Positions 42,251 to 52,700 are shown, numbered from the stretch's first letter. The stretch: DNA of 64,000 nt from Sulfitobacter sp043557345 (GCF_043557345.1 NZ_JBIFFV010000008.1:124001-188000), one strand, 5' to 3'. Numbers and translations: made by a program. Notes: generated from the letters alone by a model not told the origin.

Positions 42251-43293
42251 CAATAGGGCATCGGATGGGCTTTATGCGCCGCGTCGAGATCGGCCATCAC
42301 CTCATCGCTGAGGCTCAGTTCCGCCCCGCCAAGCGCCACGTCAAGCTGCTCAAGGCTGGTCGCGCCAAAGATCACAGAGCCCATGAAGGGCCGTGTCGCA
42401 GACCATGCCAGCGCCATCTGCACCGGGTCGAGCCCATGTTTTTCGGCCACGTCAAGATAGGCCGCGACTGCTTCAAAGGCGCGGGGGGTGACCCGACCGC
42501 CGAGGTCTTCGTTCAGCGCCAGACGCGACCCGGCGGGGATCTTCCCGCCCTGATATTTCCCGGTCAGCAAGCCCGCGGCCAGCGGAGAGAAGGCCAGCAT
42601 GTCGATCTGCTCATTAACGCAGGTCTCGGACACATCGGTATCGGCCAAACGACACATCAGCGAATATTCGTTCTGCACCGAGATCGGGCGCGGCCCGCCC
42701 ACCCGTTCGGCCACGGCGGCCCATTGGGTCAGCCCCCAAGCGCTTTCGTTGCTCAGGCCAAAGGCGCGGATCGTCCCCCGCTCGACCTCACGCTGCAGCG
42801 CACCGAGGGCGTCTTCCATATGCGCCATGGTCTCGGCCCGGTTCTGGCTCGACGGGTCGTAGTGCCAATTCTTGCGGAACATATAGCTGCCGCGGTTGGG
42901 CCAGTGGAATTGGTAAAGGTCGATGTAATCCGTCTGCAAGCGCTTCAGCGAACCTTCGATGGCGCCGGGGATCGTGTCGGAGGAAATCGGCGCGCCGTCG
43001 CGGGCGTGCTGCATCCCCTCGCCGGAATGTTTGCTGGCCAGAACCACCTCGTCCCGGCGCTTGTCGCGGGCGACCCATTGGCCGATGATCTCTTCTGTCC
43101 GGCCAATCGTCTCGGCGCTGATCGGGTTCACGGGGTACATCTCGGCGGTGTCGATGAAGTTGATCCCGGCCTCCAGCGCGCGGTCGATCTGCGCATGGCC
43201 CTCCTCGGCGGTGTTCTGGGTGCCCCATGTCATGGAGCCCAAACAGAAATGCGAGACCTCGATATCGCTGGAGCCGAGCTTTTTCATCTTCAT
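42250..43293 (-). CDS. Aldo/keto reductase (Tas-like)
   Basis: 347 residues, TIM-barrel NADPH-dependent reductase. Catalytic residues are visible: the FIDTAEMYP strand (Asp and Tyr), a lysine in LASKHSG and a histidine in LYQFHWPN. It resembles E. coli Tas more than the short AKRs. Start ATG 43293 follows GAGGAC; ATG 43287 is an alternative. The lipocalin gene follows in a one-base overlap. A divergent MFS gene begins 155 bp away. Natural substrate unknown. Confidence 0.92.
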   Translation of the reverse strand: MKMKKLGSSDIEVSHFCLGSMTWGTQNTAEEGHAQIDRALEAGINFIDTAEMYPVNPISAETIGRTEEIIGQWVARDKRRDEVVLASKHSGEGMQHARDGAPISSDTIPGAIEGSLKRLQTDYIDLYQFHWPNRGSYMFRKNWHYDPSSQNRAETMAHMEDALGALQREVERGTIRAFGLSNESAWGLTQWAAVAERVGGPRPISVQNEYSLMCRLADTDVSETCVNEQIDMLAFSPLAAGLLTGKYQGGKIPAGSRLALNEDLGGRVTPRAFEAVAAYLDVAEKHGLDPVQMALAWSATRPFMGSVIFGATSLEQLDVALGGAELSLSDEVMADLDAAHKAHPMPY

Positions 43294-43447
43294 CTTTTTG
43301 TCCTCGCTTGTGATTTGCCCGCAACCTAGCCGCCTGCCCGGCCATCGCAAGGGCAATTGCCCTCAGTCGATCCTAGCGCGCCGACAAAAGCGCAGCCCCG
43401 GCGCATTCGGCCTTTCGTTCGGGCAGCAATGGACGCAATCTGCGCCC

Positions 43448-44671
43448 ATGCGCCTGCTCATTTCCTTCGCCGCCCTGTTCTTCTCGGTCATCCTTTTGCA
43501 ACTCTCCACCGGGGGTGTGGGGCCAATCGACGTGCTGTCAGGCGCGCAGCTTGGGTTCAGCCGTCAGGAAATCGGTATGCTCGGCTCGGCGCATTTTCTG
43601 GGGTTCTTCATCGGCTGCTGGTGGGCGCCCCGGCTGATGGGCAGCGTCGGCCACAGCCGCGCCTTTGCCGCTTTCACCGCTGCCGGGTCGATCGGTCTGA
43701 TGGCGCATATGATGGTCGTGGACCCCTATGCATGGGGGCTGATGCGGGTCGCCTCGGGCATGTGCGTGGCGGGCTGCTATACGGTGATCGAGGCATGGAT
43801 GCAGGCCAAGGTCACCAATGAGACGCGCGGGCGCACCATGGGCATCTACCGGGTGGTGGACATGAGCGGCTCTCTCGCCGCGCAGTTGATCGTGGGCGTG
43901 CTCGCCCCGGCGTCTTACGTCTCTTACAATTTGCTGGCCATCGGCTGCTGCGCCGCCCTCTTGCCGCTGACGCTGACCAAAGTCCGCCCGCCCGACACAC
44001 CGAGCCAGCCGCGCCTGCGCCCCCGCCTTGCCTTTGACCGCTCGCCGCTGGCGGCGGCGGGGGTCATCGTGGCCGCCGTCTCAAGCGCGTCTTTCCGGAT
44101 GGTCGGGCCGATCTACGGCCAAGAAGTCGGCCTCAGCGCGCCGCAAATCGCGTGGTTCCTTGCCGCCTTCGTGCTGGGCGGTGCGCTGGCGCAATATCCC
44201 ATGGGGATGCTGGCCGATAAGTTCGACCGCCGCTGGGTTCTGATTTGGCTTTCGGTCGCTGCGATGGGCGGCTGTGCGGTCACCGTGATGGGCGCGGGCT
44301 ATGGCACGGCGGGGATCATGCTCTCCGCCGGGCTCTTTGGCGCCACGACCTTTCCGATCTATTCGGTCTCTGCCGCCCATGCCCATGACTTTGCCAGTTC
44401 CGACGAACGGGTGGAGCTTTCCGCCGCCCTGATGTTCTTTTTCGCTCTGGGTGCCATCGGCGCGCCCTATCTCGCCTCGGTTCTGATCGACAATTTCGGC
44501 GCGGCGGCGCTTTTTGCGATGATCGCGGCGGCGCATGGGGGGCTGGTGGTCTTTGGCCTTGCCCGGATGCGCGCGCGGCCCACCTTGGCCAAGCGAACGC
44601 CCTACGTCTACGCACCACGGACCAGCTTTCTCATCGGGCGGCTCTTGGGCCGCGCACGGGACCGCGACTGA
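43448..44671 (+). CDS. MFS transporter (YcaD/UMF2-like)
   Basis: 407 residues, about twelve membrane segments in two six-helix halves. MGIYRVVDMSGSLAAQLIVG (about 133-152) lies in helix 5 and ADKFDRRWVLIW (about 255-266) is the conserved MFS loop between helices 8 and 9. ATG 43448 sits 4 bp after a CCC-rich stretch without a strong ribosome-binding site; the longer open frame upstream is antisense to the aldo/keto reductase. The stop codon lies inside the loop of a terminator hairpin. Substrate unknown. Confidence 0.9.
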   Translation: MRLLISFAALFFSVILLQLSTGGVGPIDVLSGAQLGFSRQEIGMLGSAHFLGFFIGCWWAPRLMGSVGHSRAFAAFTAAGSIGLMAHMMVVDPYAWGLMRVASGMCVAGCYTVIEAWMQAKVTNETRGRTMGIYRVVDMSGSLAAQLIVGVLAPASYVSYNLLAIGCCAALLPLTLTKVRPPDTPSQPRLRPRLAFDRSPLAAAGVIVAAVSSASFRMVGPIYGQEVGLSAPQIAWFLAAFVLGGALAQYPMGMLADKFDRRWVLIWLSVAAMGGCAVTVMGAGYGTAGIMLSAGLFGATTFPIYSVSAAHAHDFASSDERVELSAALMFFFALGAIGAPYLASVLIDNFGAAALFAMIAAAHGGLVVFGLARMRARPTLAKRTPYVYAPRTSFLIGRLLGRARDRD

Positions 44672-44686
44672 CCGGTCCCGTCTTTT
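44656..44686 (+). terminator. Intrinsic terminator overlapping the MFS stop codon
   Basis: ACGGGACCG (44656-44664) and CGGTCCCGT (44673-44681) form a perfect 9-bp stem, followed by CTTTT. The TGA stop (44669-44671) lies in the 8-base loop, so the terminator begins within the last codons of the MFS gene. Confidence 0.8.
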
Positions 44687-44741
44687 GCTGGAACTGGCGT
44701 AGCCCTTGCGATAAGGCTGCGCCAAGCACGGGAATATAGAT

Positions 44742-46454
44742 ATGACACGCCACCTCATCACCTCCGCCATCCCCTATATCAACGGGATCAAACATCTGGG
44801 TAACCTCGTGGGCAGCCAGCTGCCTGCGGACCTCTACGCGCGCTACCTGCGGGGCCGGGGGCAGGATGTTCTGTTCCTCTGCGCCACGGACGAGCACGGC
44901 ACCCCCGCCGAGCTTGCCGCCGCGAAAGCGGGCAAACCGGTCGATGAATATTGCGCCGAGATGTATGAAACACAGGCCCGTATCGCCGAAGGCTTCGGCC
45001 TGTCCTTCGATCACTTTGGCCGCTCGTCCAGCCCGCAGAACCGCAAGCTCACCCAGCATTTTGCCGGTGCTCTGGCGGATCAAGGGCTGATCGAGGAAGT
45101 CTCCCAACGGCAGATTTACTCGCCGACCGACGGGCGTTTCCTGCCCGACCGCTATGTCGAGGGCACCTGCCCCAACTGCGGGTTCGAGGATGCGCGCGGC
45201 GATCAATGCGACAATTGCACCAAGCAGCTTGACCCCGAAGATCTGATCAACCCGCGTTCGACCATCTCGGGCGCCACCGATCTGGAGATGCGCGAGACCA
45301 AGCACCTGTTTTTGAAGCAAAGCCAACTCAAGGACGAACTCGACGCCTGGATCGACAGCAAGACCGATTGGCCCGTGCTGACCACCTCCATCGCCAAGAA
45401 ATGGCTGCATGACGGCGACGGGCTACAAGATCGCGGCATCACCCGCGACCTGAGTTGGGGCGTGCCGGTGAAACGCGGCGATCAGGACTGGCCGGGGATG
45501 GAAGGCAAGGTCTTCTACGTCTGGTTCGACGCCCCCATCGAATACATCGCCTGCGCGCAGGAATGGGTCGATGCGGGCAAGGGCACCGATTGGGAAAGCT
45601 GGTGGCGCACCGACAAGGGCGCCGAAGACGTGCGCTATACCCAGTTCATGGGCAAGGACAATGTCCCCTTCCACACCCTGAGCTTCCCCGCCACAATCAA
45701 GGGGTCCGGCGAGCCGTGGAAGCTGGTGGATTACATCAAGTCCTTCAATTACCTCAATTATGACGGCGGTCAGTTCTCCACCTCGCGCGGGCGCGGCGTC
45801 TTCATGGATCAGGCGTTGGAGATCCTACCGGCGGATTACTGGCGCTGGTGGCTCCTAAGCCACGCGCCCGAGACCTCGGATGCCGAATTCACTTGGGAAA
45901 ATTTCCAAGCCTCGGTGAACAAGGACTTGGCCGACGTGCTGGGCAATTTCGTCAGCCGGATCACCAAGTTCTGCCGCTCCAAATTCGGCGAAGCGGTGCC
46001 CGAGGCCGGTGAATACGGCGAGGCGGAACAGGCGCTTATCGAAGACATCACCGCCCGCGTCGCCCGTTACGAGACGCTGATGGAGGCGATGGAGGTTCGC
46101 AAATCCGCCGCCGAACTGCGCGGCATCTGGGCTGCGGGCAACGAATATCTGCAAGCCCAAGCGCCTTGGACCACCTTCAAGACCGACCCCGACCGCGCGG
46201 CGGCGCAGGTGCGGCTGGCGTTGAACCTGATCCCGCTCTATGCCGTGCTTTCCGCACCCTTCATCCCCACGGCCTCGGCCTCGATGCTGGCGGCGATGAA
46301 GGTCGACGACATGCCGTGGCCCGACGATGTGCCCACGGCCTTGGGCAAGCTTGCCCCCGGCCACGGCTTTGAAGTGCCCGAGGTGCTTTTTGCCAAGATC
46401 AGCGATGAGGACCGCGAAAGCTGGGCCGAACGCTTCGCCGGTAAGCGCGACTGA
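44742..46454 (+). CDS. metG: Methionyl-tRNA synthetase
   Basis: 570 residues, class I synthetase. The HIGH-like motif appears as PYINGIKHLGNLVGS (about 9-23), the zinc knuckle as CPNCGFEDARGDQCDNC (about 144-160), and the KMSKS-equivalent as FSTSRGRGV (about 343-351). The anticodon-binding helical domain follows to the end; the C-terminal dimerisation domain of longer MetRS is absent. Single gene with a terminator before it and a hairpin after it. Confidence 0.97.
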   Translation: MTRHLITSAIPYINGIKHLGNLVGSQLPADLYARYLRGRGQDVLFLCATDEHGTPAELAAAKAGKPVDEYCAEMYETQARIAEGFGLSFDHFGRSSSPQNRKLTQHFAGALADQGLIEEVSQRQIYSPTDGRFLPDRYVEGTCPNCGFEDARGDQCDNCTKQLDPEDLINPRSTISGATDLEMRETKHLFLKQSQLKDELDAWIDSKTDWPVLTTSIAKKWLHDGDGLQDRGITRDLSWGVPVKRGDQDWPGMEGKVFYVWFDAPIEYIACAQEWVDAGKGTDWESWWRTDKGAEDVRYTQFMGKDNVPFHTLSFPATIKGSGEPWKLVDYIKSFNYLNYDGGQFSTSRGRGVFMDQALEILPADYWRWWLLSHAPETSDAEFTWENFQASVNKDLADVLGNFVSRITKFCRSKFGEAVPEAGEYGEAEQALIEDITARVARYETLMEAMEVRKSAAELRGIWAAGNEYLQAQAPWTTFKTDPDRAAAQVRLALNLIPLYAVLSAPFIPTASASMLAAMKVDDMPWPDDVPTALGKLAPGHGFEVPEVLFAKISDEDRESWAERFAGKRD

Positions 46455-46471
46455 TCAGAAATGTAGGAACG

Positions 46472-46500
46472 GCGGCGCGCGGTCATGCGCCGCTGTTTCG
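46472..46500 (+). terminator. Probable terminator of metG
   Basis: GCGGCGC (46472-46478) pairs with GCGCCGC (46487-46493), followed by TGTTTCGTT. It lies 17 bp after the metG stop. Confidence 0.55.
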
Positions 46501-46521
46501 TTCTACGGCAGAAGCGCTCGG

Positions 46522-47259
46522 CTAACCGCCCCGCGCCCGCTTTACGTCTGGCACCGCGCGCACCGGTCCCACGCCATTCGCCGCCGCCTCCACACCCCGA
46601 AACCGGACGCCATGCCCCCGCCCCTCGGGATCCCGCGCCGCGGTGAGCCATCCGTGGACAATCCGGGCCGTCTCCTCCCCCGGGTGCATCTGAAAGCCGC
46701 CCTGCGGCGTCTGCCCCGCAAGCGCCTGCGCCCAAAGCGTGTCGATCTCTGCCCCATCGCAAAGCCGCGGCCCGAACAGTTCGCCGATATGCTGCCCGAT
46801 CAGACAATCCCCCAGCCCATAGGTAACCCCGCAGGCCGCCTCATTGGCGTGGCAAACGCGCCCATCGGGGGAAAAAACCACCTCGATTTCGACCATATCG
46901 GCTTTGACGGGGGACAGGATGGCGTCACCCGCCGCCCCCTTCCCGCCCGCGGGGCCAAGAGAGGGCACAAGCGCCCCGCGAAGCCCCGCCTTGGGCAGCC
47001 CGCCATCTAGGTTCTGCCTAAACATGCGCCGCTCTGCCGCGAATACGATGGAGATGAGCGGAAGTTGCCCCGAGGTAAGCCTGCCCTCATGGCGGGCGGT
47101 ATCTTCCCCGGACAGGCGCGCCATCTCACGCCGTTTGCCACGCCCAAAAACGCGACGCAGCGGTGCAAAGGTCAGCATCCGCGCACCATAGCCGCGCAGG
47201 CGAAAAGCCTTTTGCTGCAGATGGTTGAGCCATCTCACACCCTTCCCAAATCCCGCCAT
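46522..47259 (-). CDS. PAS-domain protein of unknown function
   Basis: 245 residues, basic N-terminal part (about 1-60) and a PAS-like domain at about 120-225: VEIEVVFSPDGRVCHANEAA, GQHIGELFGPRLCDGAEID and a final GRGHGVRFRGVEA strand are the usual PAS landmarks. No kinase, chemotaxis or GGDEF output domain follows, so it would act through a partner. It is divergent from the MHYT histidine kinase, and it converges on metG. The N-terminal half is less convincing as a folded domain; the start is not certain. Confidence 0.75.
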   Translation of the reverse strand: MAGFGKGVRWLNHLQQKAFRLRGYGARMLTFAPLRRVFGRGKRREMARLSGEDTARHEGRLTSGQLPLISIVFAAERRMFRQNLDGGLPKAGLRGALVPSLGPAGGKGAAGDAILSPVKADMVEIEVVFSPDGRVCHANEAACGVTYGLGDCLIGQHIGELFGPRLCDGAEIDTLWAQALAGQTPQGGFQMHPGEETARIVHGWLTAARDPEGRGHGVRFRGVEAAANGVGPVRAVPDVKRARGG

Positions 47260-47394
47260 ACGCCTGTCTCTGCCTCATCCTGTCCCACTGCCGACTTGGC
47301 GCAGGATTAGTGGCAAGGTCTTACGACCGAGTTAAAAAATGTAGGCACAGTGTGAACTTGCGAGAGCCTTATTTTGGCCCTATTCCGACAGCTA

Positions 47395-47409
47395 TTAACC
47401 AAGTGTTAA
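47395..47409. promoter_or_regulatory. CtrA-like binding site before the MHYT kinase
   Basis: TTAA-CCAAGTG-TTAA is an exact match to the full CtrA consensus TTAA-N7-TTAA. It is embedded in a 6-bp inverted repeat (ATTAAC at 47394-47399, GTTAAT at 47405-47410) and ends 17 bp before the kinase ATG. Confidence 0.6.
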
Positions 47410-47426
47410 TATCAGATAGGATAAAG

Positions 47427-48968
47427 ATGTTCCGGGTCGCCCATACAATTCACCACGATCACGACCTCGGACTTGTGCTGCTTGCAGCGCTGCTTTGTAT
47501 CTTCGGCAGTTGGGTGGTGTCGCGGCTCTATAAGCATGTGCTTGAACAGCCCCGCCCACAGGCGCTGATCTGGTGCTATCTGACTGCGATGACGGCGGGG
47601 GTGACGATCTGGTGCACCCATTTCATCGCGATCCTTGCCTATCAGCTCGACGCGCCGGCGACCTTCCAATTCACGCTCACCTTCCTGTCGCTGATCATCG
47701 CCATCGTCGGCTCGATCCTGGGTGTCGTCATCGCGGGGCTGCTGAAATCCCGGCGGGCCACGGTTCTGGGCGGGACGATCTTTGGATTGGCGATTTCGGC
47801 CATGCATTATACCGGCATGGTCGCCTATCGCGTGCAGGGCACGATCCATTGGGACATGGGCTATCTGACCGCCTCCGTCATCATCGCGGTCGTGCTTGCG
47901 ACCCTCGCGCTTGCCGCGGCGGGCCGTGGGGGCAAGGGCAGCGTGCTGTGGATGACGGCGCTTTTGGCGCAGGCGATCAACCTGCTCCATTTCACCGGCA
48001 TGGCCGCCTTTCAGGTTACCCCGCTGGCCGCGCAGCCGCTTTACGTCAATCCGGTCGAGTACAAGTTGATCGCGCTGATCATCGCCGGGACCGCCGCCAT
48101 CATCGCGCTGGCCGCGCTCTTTAGCTATGTGGTCGAAAACCGCACCCGCAACGAAAGCGTCGAGGAACTGCGTCAGGCCCGCGATGCCGCCGAAAGCGCC
48201 AGCCGGGCAAAGTCGGAATTCATGAGCGTGCTGAGCCACGAATTGCGCACCCCGCTGACCATCGTGATCGGCTACGCCAGTTTCATGTCGGAACTCAAAC
48301 GCCACAACCTTGCCAAGCTCGGCCCGGATGAGAAACCGCAGTCCGAACATTTCACCAAGATGGGCGATCAGGCGGAACTCTACGGCCAGCGCATCAAATT
48401 CGCGGGCGGGCAATTGTTGACCATTATCAACGATATCCTCGACTATACGAATATGGAGTTGAACGACCTCGCGCTCGACAAGACCGCCTTCGAGACCCGC
48501 GCGCTTTTGGAAGAGGTCGTCGAAGCGCACCACGGTTCCGCGCATGACAAGACCGCCACGCTGCATATCGACACCCCACCGCTAACCGTCACCGCCGACC
48601 GCCGCCGCAGCCTCCAATTGCTGGGCCATATCGTCGGCAACGCGCTGAAATTCTCCAAGGCGCGGGACATCTACCTGCGCGCCCGCCCACAGGCGGGCGG
48701 GTTCGTTTTCGAGGTCGAGGACAATGGCGTCGGCATCGCCGCGCAGGATCTCGACCGCATTTTCGAGGCTTTCACCCAGATCGAAGACGCCGATGACCGC
48801 GCCGAAGGCGGCACCGGGCTGGGCCTCGCGATCTGCAAGAAGCTGGCCCTCGCCCATGGCGGTGACATCACGGTCAAAAGCACGCTCGGTCAGGGCACGA
48901 CCTTTACCGTCTTCATCCCCGGGGCCACGCAAGTGGTAACGCCTGCGAGGCTGGCGAAAGCAAGCTAA
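47427..48968 (+). CDS. MHYT-domain sensor histidine kinase
   Basis: 514 residues. An N-terminal MHYT membrane sensor of seven segments (about 10-240) contains the three signature motifs WCTHFIAIL, AMHYTGM and LLHFTGM, whose Met, His and Cys residues are proposed to bind copper. A short coiled coil leads to a HisKA domain (SVLSHELRTPLTIVIGY, phospho-His at about residue 271) and a HATPase_c domain (VEDNGVGI, GGTGLGLAI). No receiver domain, and no response regulator gene nearby: an orphan kinase. ATG 47427 has a modest AGGATAAAG before it. MHYT sensors are often linked to c-di-GMP or oxygen/CO/NO signalling. Confidence 0.93.
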   Translation: MFRVAHTIHHDHDLGLVLLAALLCIFGSWVVSRLYKHVLEQPRPQALIWCYLTAMTAGVTIWCTHFIAILAYQLDAPATFQFTLTFLSLIIAIVGSILGVVIAGLLKSRRATVLGGTIFGLAISAMHYTGMVAYRVQGTIHWDMGYLTASVIIAVVLATLALAAAGRGGKGSVLWMTALLAQAINLLHFTGMAAFQVTPLAAQPLYVNPVEYKLIALIIAGTAAIIALAALFSYVVENRTRNESVEELRQARDAAESASRAKSEFMSVLSHELRTPLTIVIGYASFMSELKRHNLAKLGPDEKPQSEHFTKMGDQAELYGQRIKFAGGQLLTIINDILDYTNMELNDLALDKTAFETRALLEEVVEAHHGSAHDKTATLHIDTPPLTVTADRRRSLQLLGHIVGNALKFSKARDIYLRARPQAGGFVFEVEDNGVGIAAQDLDRIFEAFTQIEDADDRAEGGTGLGLAICKKLALAHGGDITVKSTLGQGTTFTVFIPGATQVVTPARLAKAS

Positions 48969-48981
48969 GTCTTTGAAAAGC

Positions 48982-49068
48982 TGGTGCGGGCGGTGGGACT
49001 CGAACCCACACGGGGCTACGCCCCAACAGATTTTAAGTCTGGTATGTCTACCATTCCATCACGCCCGC
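48982..49068 (-). tRNA. tRNA-Leu (anticodon TAA)
   Basis: Minus-strand cloverleaf with acceptor GCGGGCG/CGCCCGC, anticodon loop CTTAAAA giving TAA, a long variable arm (GGGGC...GCCCC) typical of leucine tRNAs, T arm TGGGTTCGAGTCCCA and encoded CCA (48982-48984). 87 bases. The top pair of the anticodon stem is a C-T mismatch. Confidence 0.95.
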
Positions 49069-49160
49069 ATCGGGGCGCACAATAAGCATCACGCGGGCGG
49101 TGTAAATGGGCGAATGGCCCTAGCCTCAAGGTTCAGGGGCTAAGGTTCTGTGGCTGCGGT

Positions 49161-49637
49161 TTAGGCCGTATCGGCGAGCATGGTTTCCTTCACCGCCTCC
49201 ATCGCCACATAGGTCGAGGTGCTGGCCACATGCGGCAGGGTTGAGATGACCTCCCCCAGAAAGCGGCGATATTCCGACATGTTCCGCGTGCGCACCTTGA
49301 TCAGATAGTCGAAATGGCTCGCGATCATATGGGCCTGTTCGATCTCTGGCACCTTGGCCACGGCGAGGTTGAAGGCCCGCAAGGCCGCCTCGCGTGTGTC
49401 ATTCAGGCGCACCTCGACAAAGGCGACATGATCCAGCCCCAGCCGGATCGGGTCCAACAAGGCGCGATAGCCGAGGATCACGCCGCTTTCCTCCAACCGG
49501 CGCAGCCGCGCTTGGGTGGGGGATTTCGACAGGCCGATGCGTCGGGCAAGATCGGTGATGCTGATGCGCCCATCCTCGGCCAACACCGAGAGAATCGCAC
49601 TGTCAAACCGGTCCAGATTGAAAAGCTCATTTGACAT
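49161..49637 (-). CDS. Lrp/AsnC-family regulator (PutR-like)
   Basis: 158 residues: helix-turn-helix at about 10-60 (ISITDLARRIGLSKSPTQARLRRL) and an RAM/ligand-binding domain at about 70-150 (VAFVEVRLND...IASHFDYLIKVRTRNMSEY). It is divergent from putA across a 106-bp gap, the arrangement of PutR, a proline-responsive activator of putA in alphaproteobacteria. The PutR name is inferred from position. This PutA lacks its own DNA-binding domain, which fits control by a separate regulator. Confidence 0.93.
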   Translation of the reverse strand: MSNELFNLDRFDSAILSVLAEDGRISITDLARRIGLSKSPTQARLRRLEESGVILGYRALLDPIRLGLDHVAFVEVRLNDTREAALRAFNLAVAKVPEIEQAHMIASHFDYLIKVRTRNMSEYRRFLGEVISTLPHVASTSTYVAMEAVKETMLADTA

Positions 49638-49743
49638 GCCGCCCCCTCTTCTTCAGTCATAACGACTATCGTGACGTCTACATTAAGTCGATTAGCCTTC
49701 TCAACATGCGGTATTCTGGTCCAAACATCAACTGGAGCTTGCC

Positions 49744-52700
49744 ATGGCCCTCGATCACGCCCCCGCCCTTCGCCAAACCATCGACGCGCGCACCTATGCC
49801 GAGCCTGACGCGCTGCTGACCGAACTTAAAGCGCAGGCCGATCTGTCGCCCGGGGACCGCGCCAAGATCACCGCCGATGCGGCGGGATTGGTGCGTGACA
49901 TCCGTGGCACCTCGGCCCCCGGCATGATGGAGGTCTTCCTCGCCGAATATGGCCTCAGCACCGAAGAGGGCGTGGCGCTCATGTGTCTGGCCGAGGCGCT
50001 GTTGCGCGTGCCGGATGCCGAGACCATCGACGCGCTGATCGAGGACAAGATCGCACCTTCCGATTGGGGCCGCCACATGGGGCATTCGACCTCGAGCCTC
50101 GTTAACGCCTCCACATGGGCACTGATGCTGACGGGCCGCGTGCTCGACGACGACCAGCCCGGCCCGGTGCGCCACCTGCGCGCGGCGATCAAACGTCTGG
50201 GGGAGCCGGTGATCCGCACCGCCGTCAGCCGCGCGATGCGTGAGATGGGCCGCCAGTTCGTGCTGGGCGAGGACATTCAGGCGGCGATGAAACGCGCCCG
50301 CGGCATGGAAAAGAAGGGCTTCACCTATAGCTACGACATGCTGGGCGAAGCCGCGCGGACAGAGGCGGATGCGAAACGCTATCACCTCAGCTACTCCCGC
50401 GCGATCTCGGCCATCGCCGATGCCTGCACCCATGACGACATCCGCAAGAACCCGGGCATCTCGGTCAAGCTTTCGGCCCTGCACCCGCGCTACGAGTTGG
50501 CGCAGGAGGAGGCCGTGATGCGCGATCTGGTGCCGCGCCTGCGGGCGCTGGCGCTTCTGGCGAAATCGGCTGGCATGGGGCTCAACATCGACGCCGAGGA
50601 GGCCGACCGCCTCGCGCTCTCGCTTGAGGTCATCGACACGGTGATGGGCGAGCCCGCCTTGGCCGGTTGGGACGGTTTCGGCGTGGTCGTGCAGGCCTAT
50701 GGCCCGCGCGCCGGGGTGGTGATCGACACGCTCTACGACATGGCGCAGCGCCACGACCGCCGCATCATGGTGCGGCTGGTCAAGGGCGCCTATTGGGACA
50801 CCGAGATCAAGCGCGCGCAGGTCGAGGGGATCGACGGTTTCCCGGTCTTCACCCGCAAGGCGGCCACGGATGTGAGCTACATCGCCAATGCCCGCAAACT
50901 TCTGGGCATGACCGACCGCATCTACCCGCAGTTCGCCACCCATAACGCCCATACCGTCGCCGCCGTGCTGCATATGGCCGAAGACCCCGAGGCCTACGAG
51001 TTCCAGCGCCTGCACGGCATGGGTGAGACGCTGCATGACATCGTCAAGCGCAAGCACGGCACCCGCTGCCGCATCTACGCGCCCGTCGGCGCGCACCGCG
51101 ATCTGCTGGCCTATCTCGTCCGGCGTCTTTTGGAGAACGGCGCGAACTCCAGCTTCGTGAACCAGATCGTCGACGAGGACGTACCGCCCGAGGTCGTGGC
51201 CGCCGATCCCTTCGACCAGTTGCAGGACGCGATCCCGACGATCCCGAAAGGCCCGGAAGTCTTCCAGTCGCAACGCGCCAATGCGCGGGGCTTCGATCTG
51301 GCGCACACCCCGACCCTCGCCGCCATCGAGGAGGCCCGCGCCCCCTTTGCCGAGGCGACATGGGAAGCCGCACCGCTGCTGGCCGGCAAGGCCGCGCCCG
51401 AGGCTCCCCAACCGGTCGCCAACCCCACCGGCAAGGCCTCTCCCGGTACCGTGCGCCCGGCCTCGGAGGCCGACGTGGCCACGGCGCTTGACCATGCTGC
51501 CCCTTGGGACGCCTCGCTCAACACCCGCCGCGCCACGCTTCTGCGCGCCGCCGACATGTTCGAGGACCGCTTTGGCGAGATTTTCGCCCTGCTCGCCCGC
51601 GAGGCCGGCAAGGGCCTGCCCGACTGCGTCGCCGAGTTGCGTGAGGCGGTGGACTTCCTGCGCTACTACGCCGCACAGGCGACCAACGAGCCGCCCGCGG
51701 GCCTCTTCACCTGCATCTCGCCGTGGAACTTCCCGCTGGCGATCTTCTGCGGGCAGGTCACCGCGGCGCTGGCGGCGGGCAACGCGGTGCTCGCCAAACC
51801 GGCCGAGCAGACCCCGCTGATCGCCCATCTGGCGGTCAAGGTGCTGCACGAGGCCGGCGTGCCGCGCGCAGCCTTGCAACTGCTGCCCGGCGGCGGCGAG
51901 GTGGGGGCTGCGCTTACCGGCGATGCCCGCGTGAACGGCGTGGCCTTCACCGGCTCCACCGCCACCGCCCTGCGCATCCGCGCCAACATGGCCGAGCATT
52001 GCGCCCCCGGCACGCCCCTGATTGCCGAGACCGGCGGCTTGAACGCAATGATCGTCGACAGCACCGCCCTGCCCGAACAGGCCGTGCAGGCGATCGTCGA
52101 AAGCGCCTTCCAGTCCGCGGGCCAGCGCTGCTCGGCGGTGCGCTGCCTCTACGTGCAGGAGGATATCGCCGAGGACCTGATCACCATGCTCAAGGGCGCG
52201 ATGCAGGCGCTGCGCATGGGCGATCCGTGGCATCTCTCGACCGACGTCGGCCCGGTGATCGACGCGGCCGCGCGCAAGACCATTCTGGAGCATATCGAGA
52301 CCGCCCGCGCCGAAGGCCGGCTGATCGCGGAACTGAAAGCCCCCGAGACCGGCACTTTCGTCGGCCCGGCGATCCTGCGGGTGGGCGGCATCGCCGACAT
52401 GAAGCGCGAGATCTTCGGCCCCGTGCTGCATGTGGCGACCTTCAAGAGCCATGAACTCGACGATGTGATCGACGCGATCAACGCCACCGGCTACGGGCTC
52501 ACCTTCGGTCTGCACACGCGGATCGACGACCGGGTGCAGCATGTCTCGGAGCGGATCGAGGCGGGCAATATCTACGTCAATCGCAACCAGATCGGCGCCA
52601 TCGTCGGCAGCCAGCCCTTCGGCGGCGAGGGGCTCTCGGGCACCGGGCCGAAGGCGGGCGGGCCGAACTATCTGCCCCGCTTCGCGGCGCCCGACCATCA

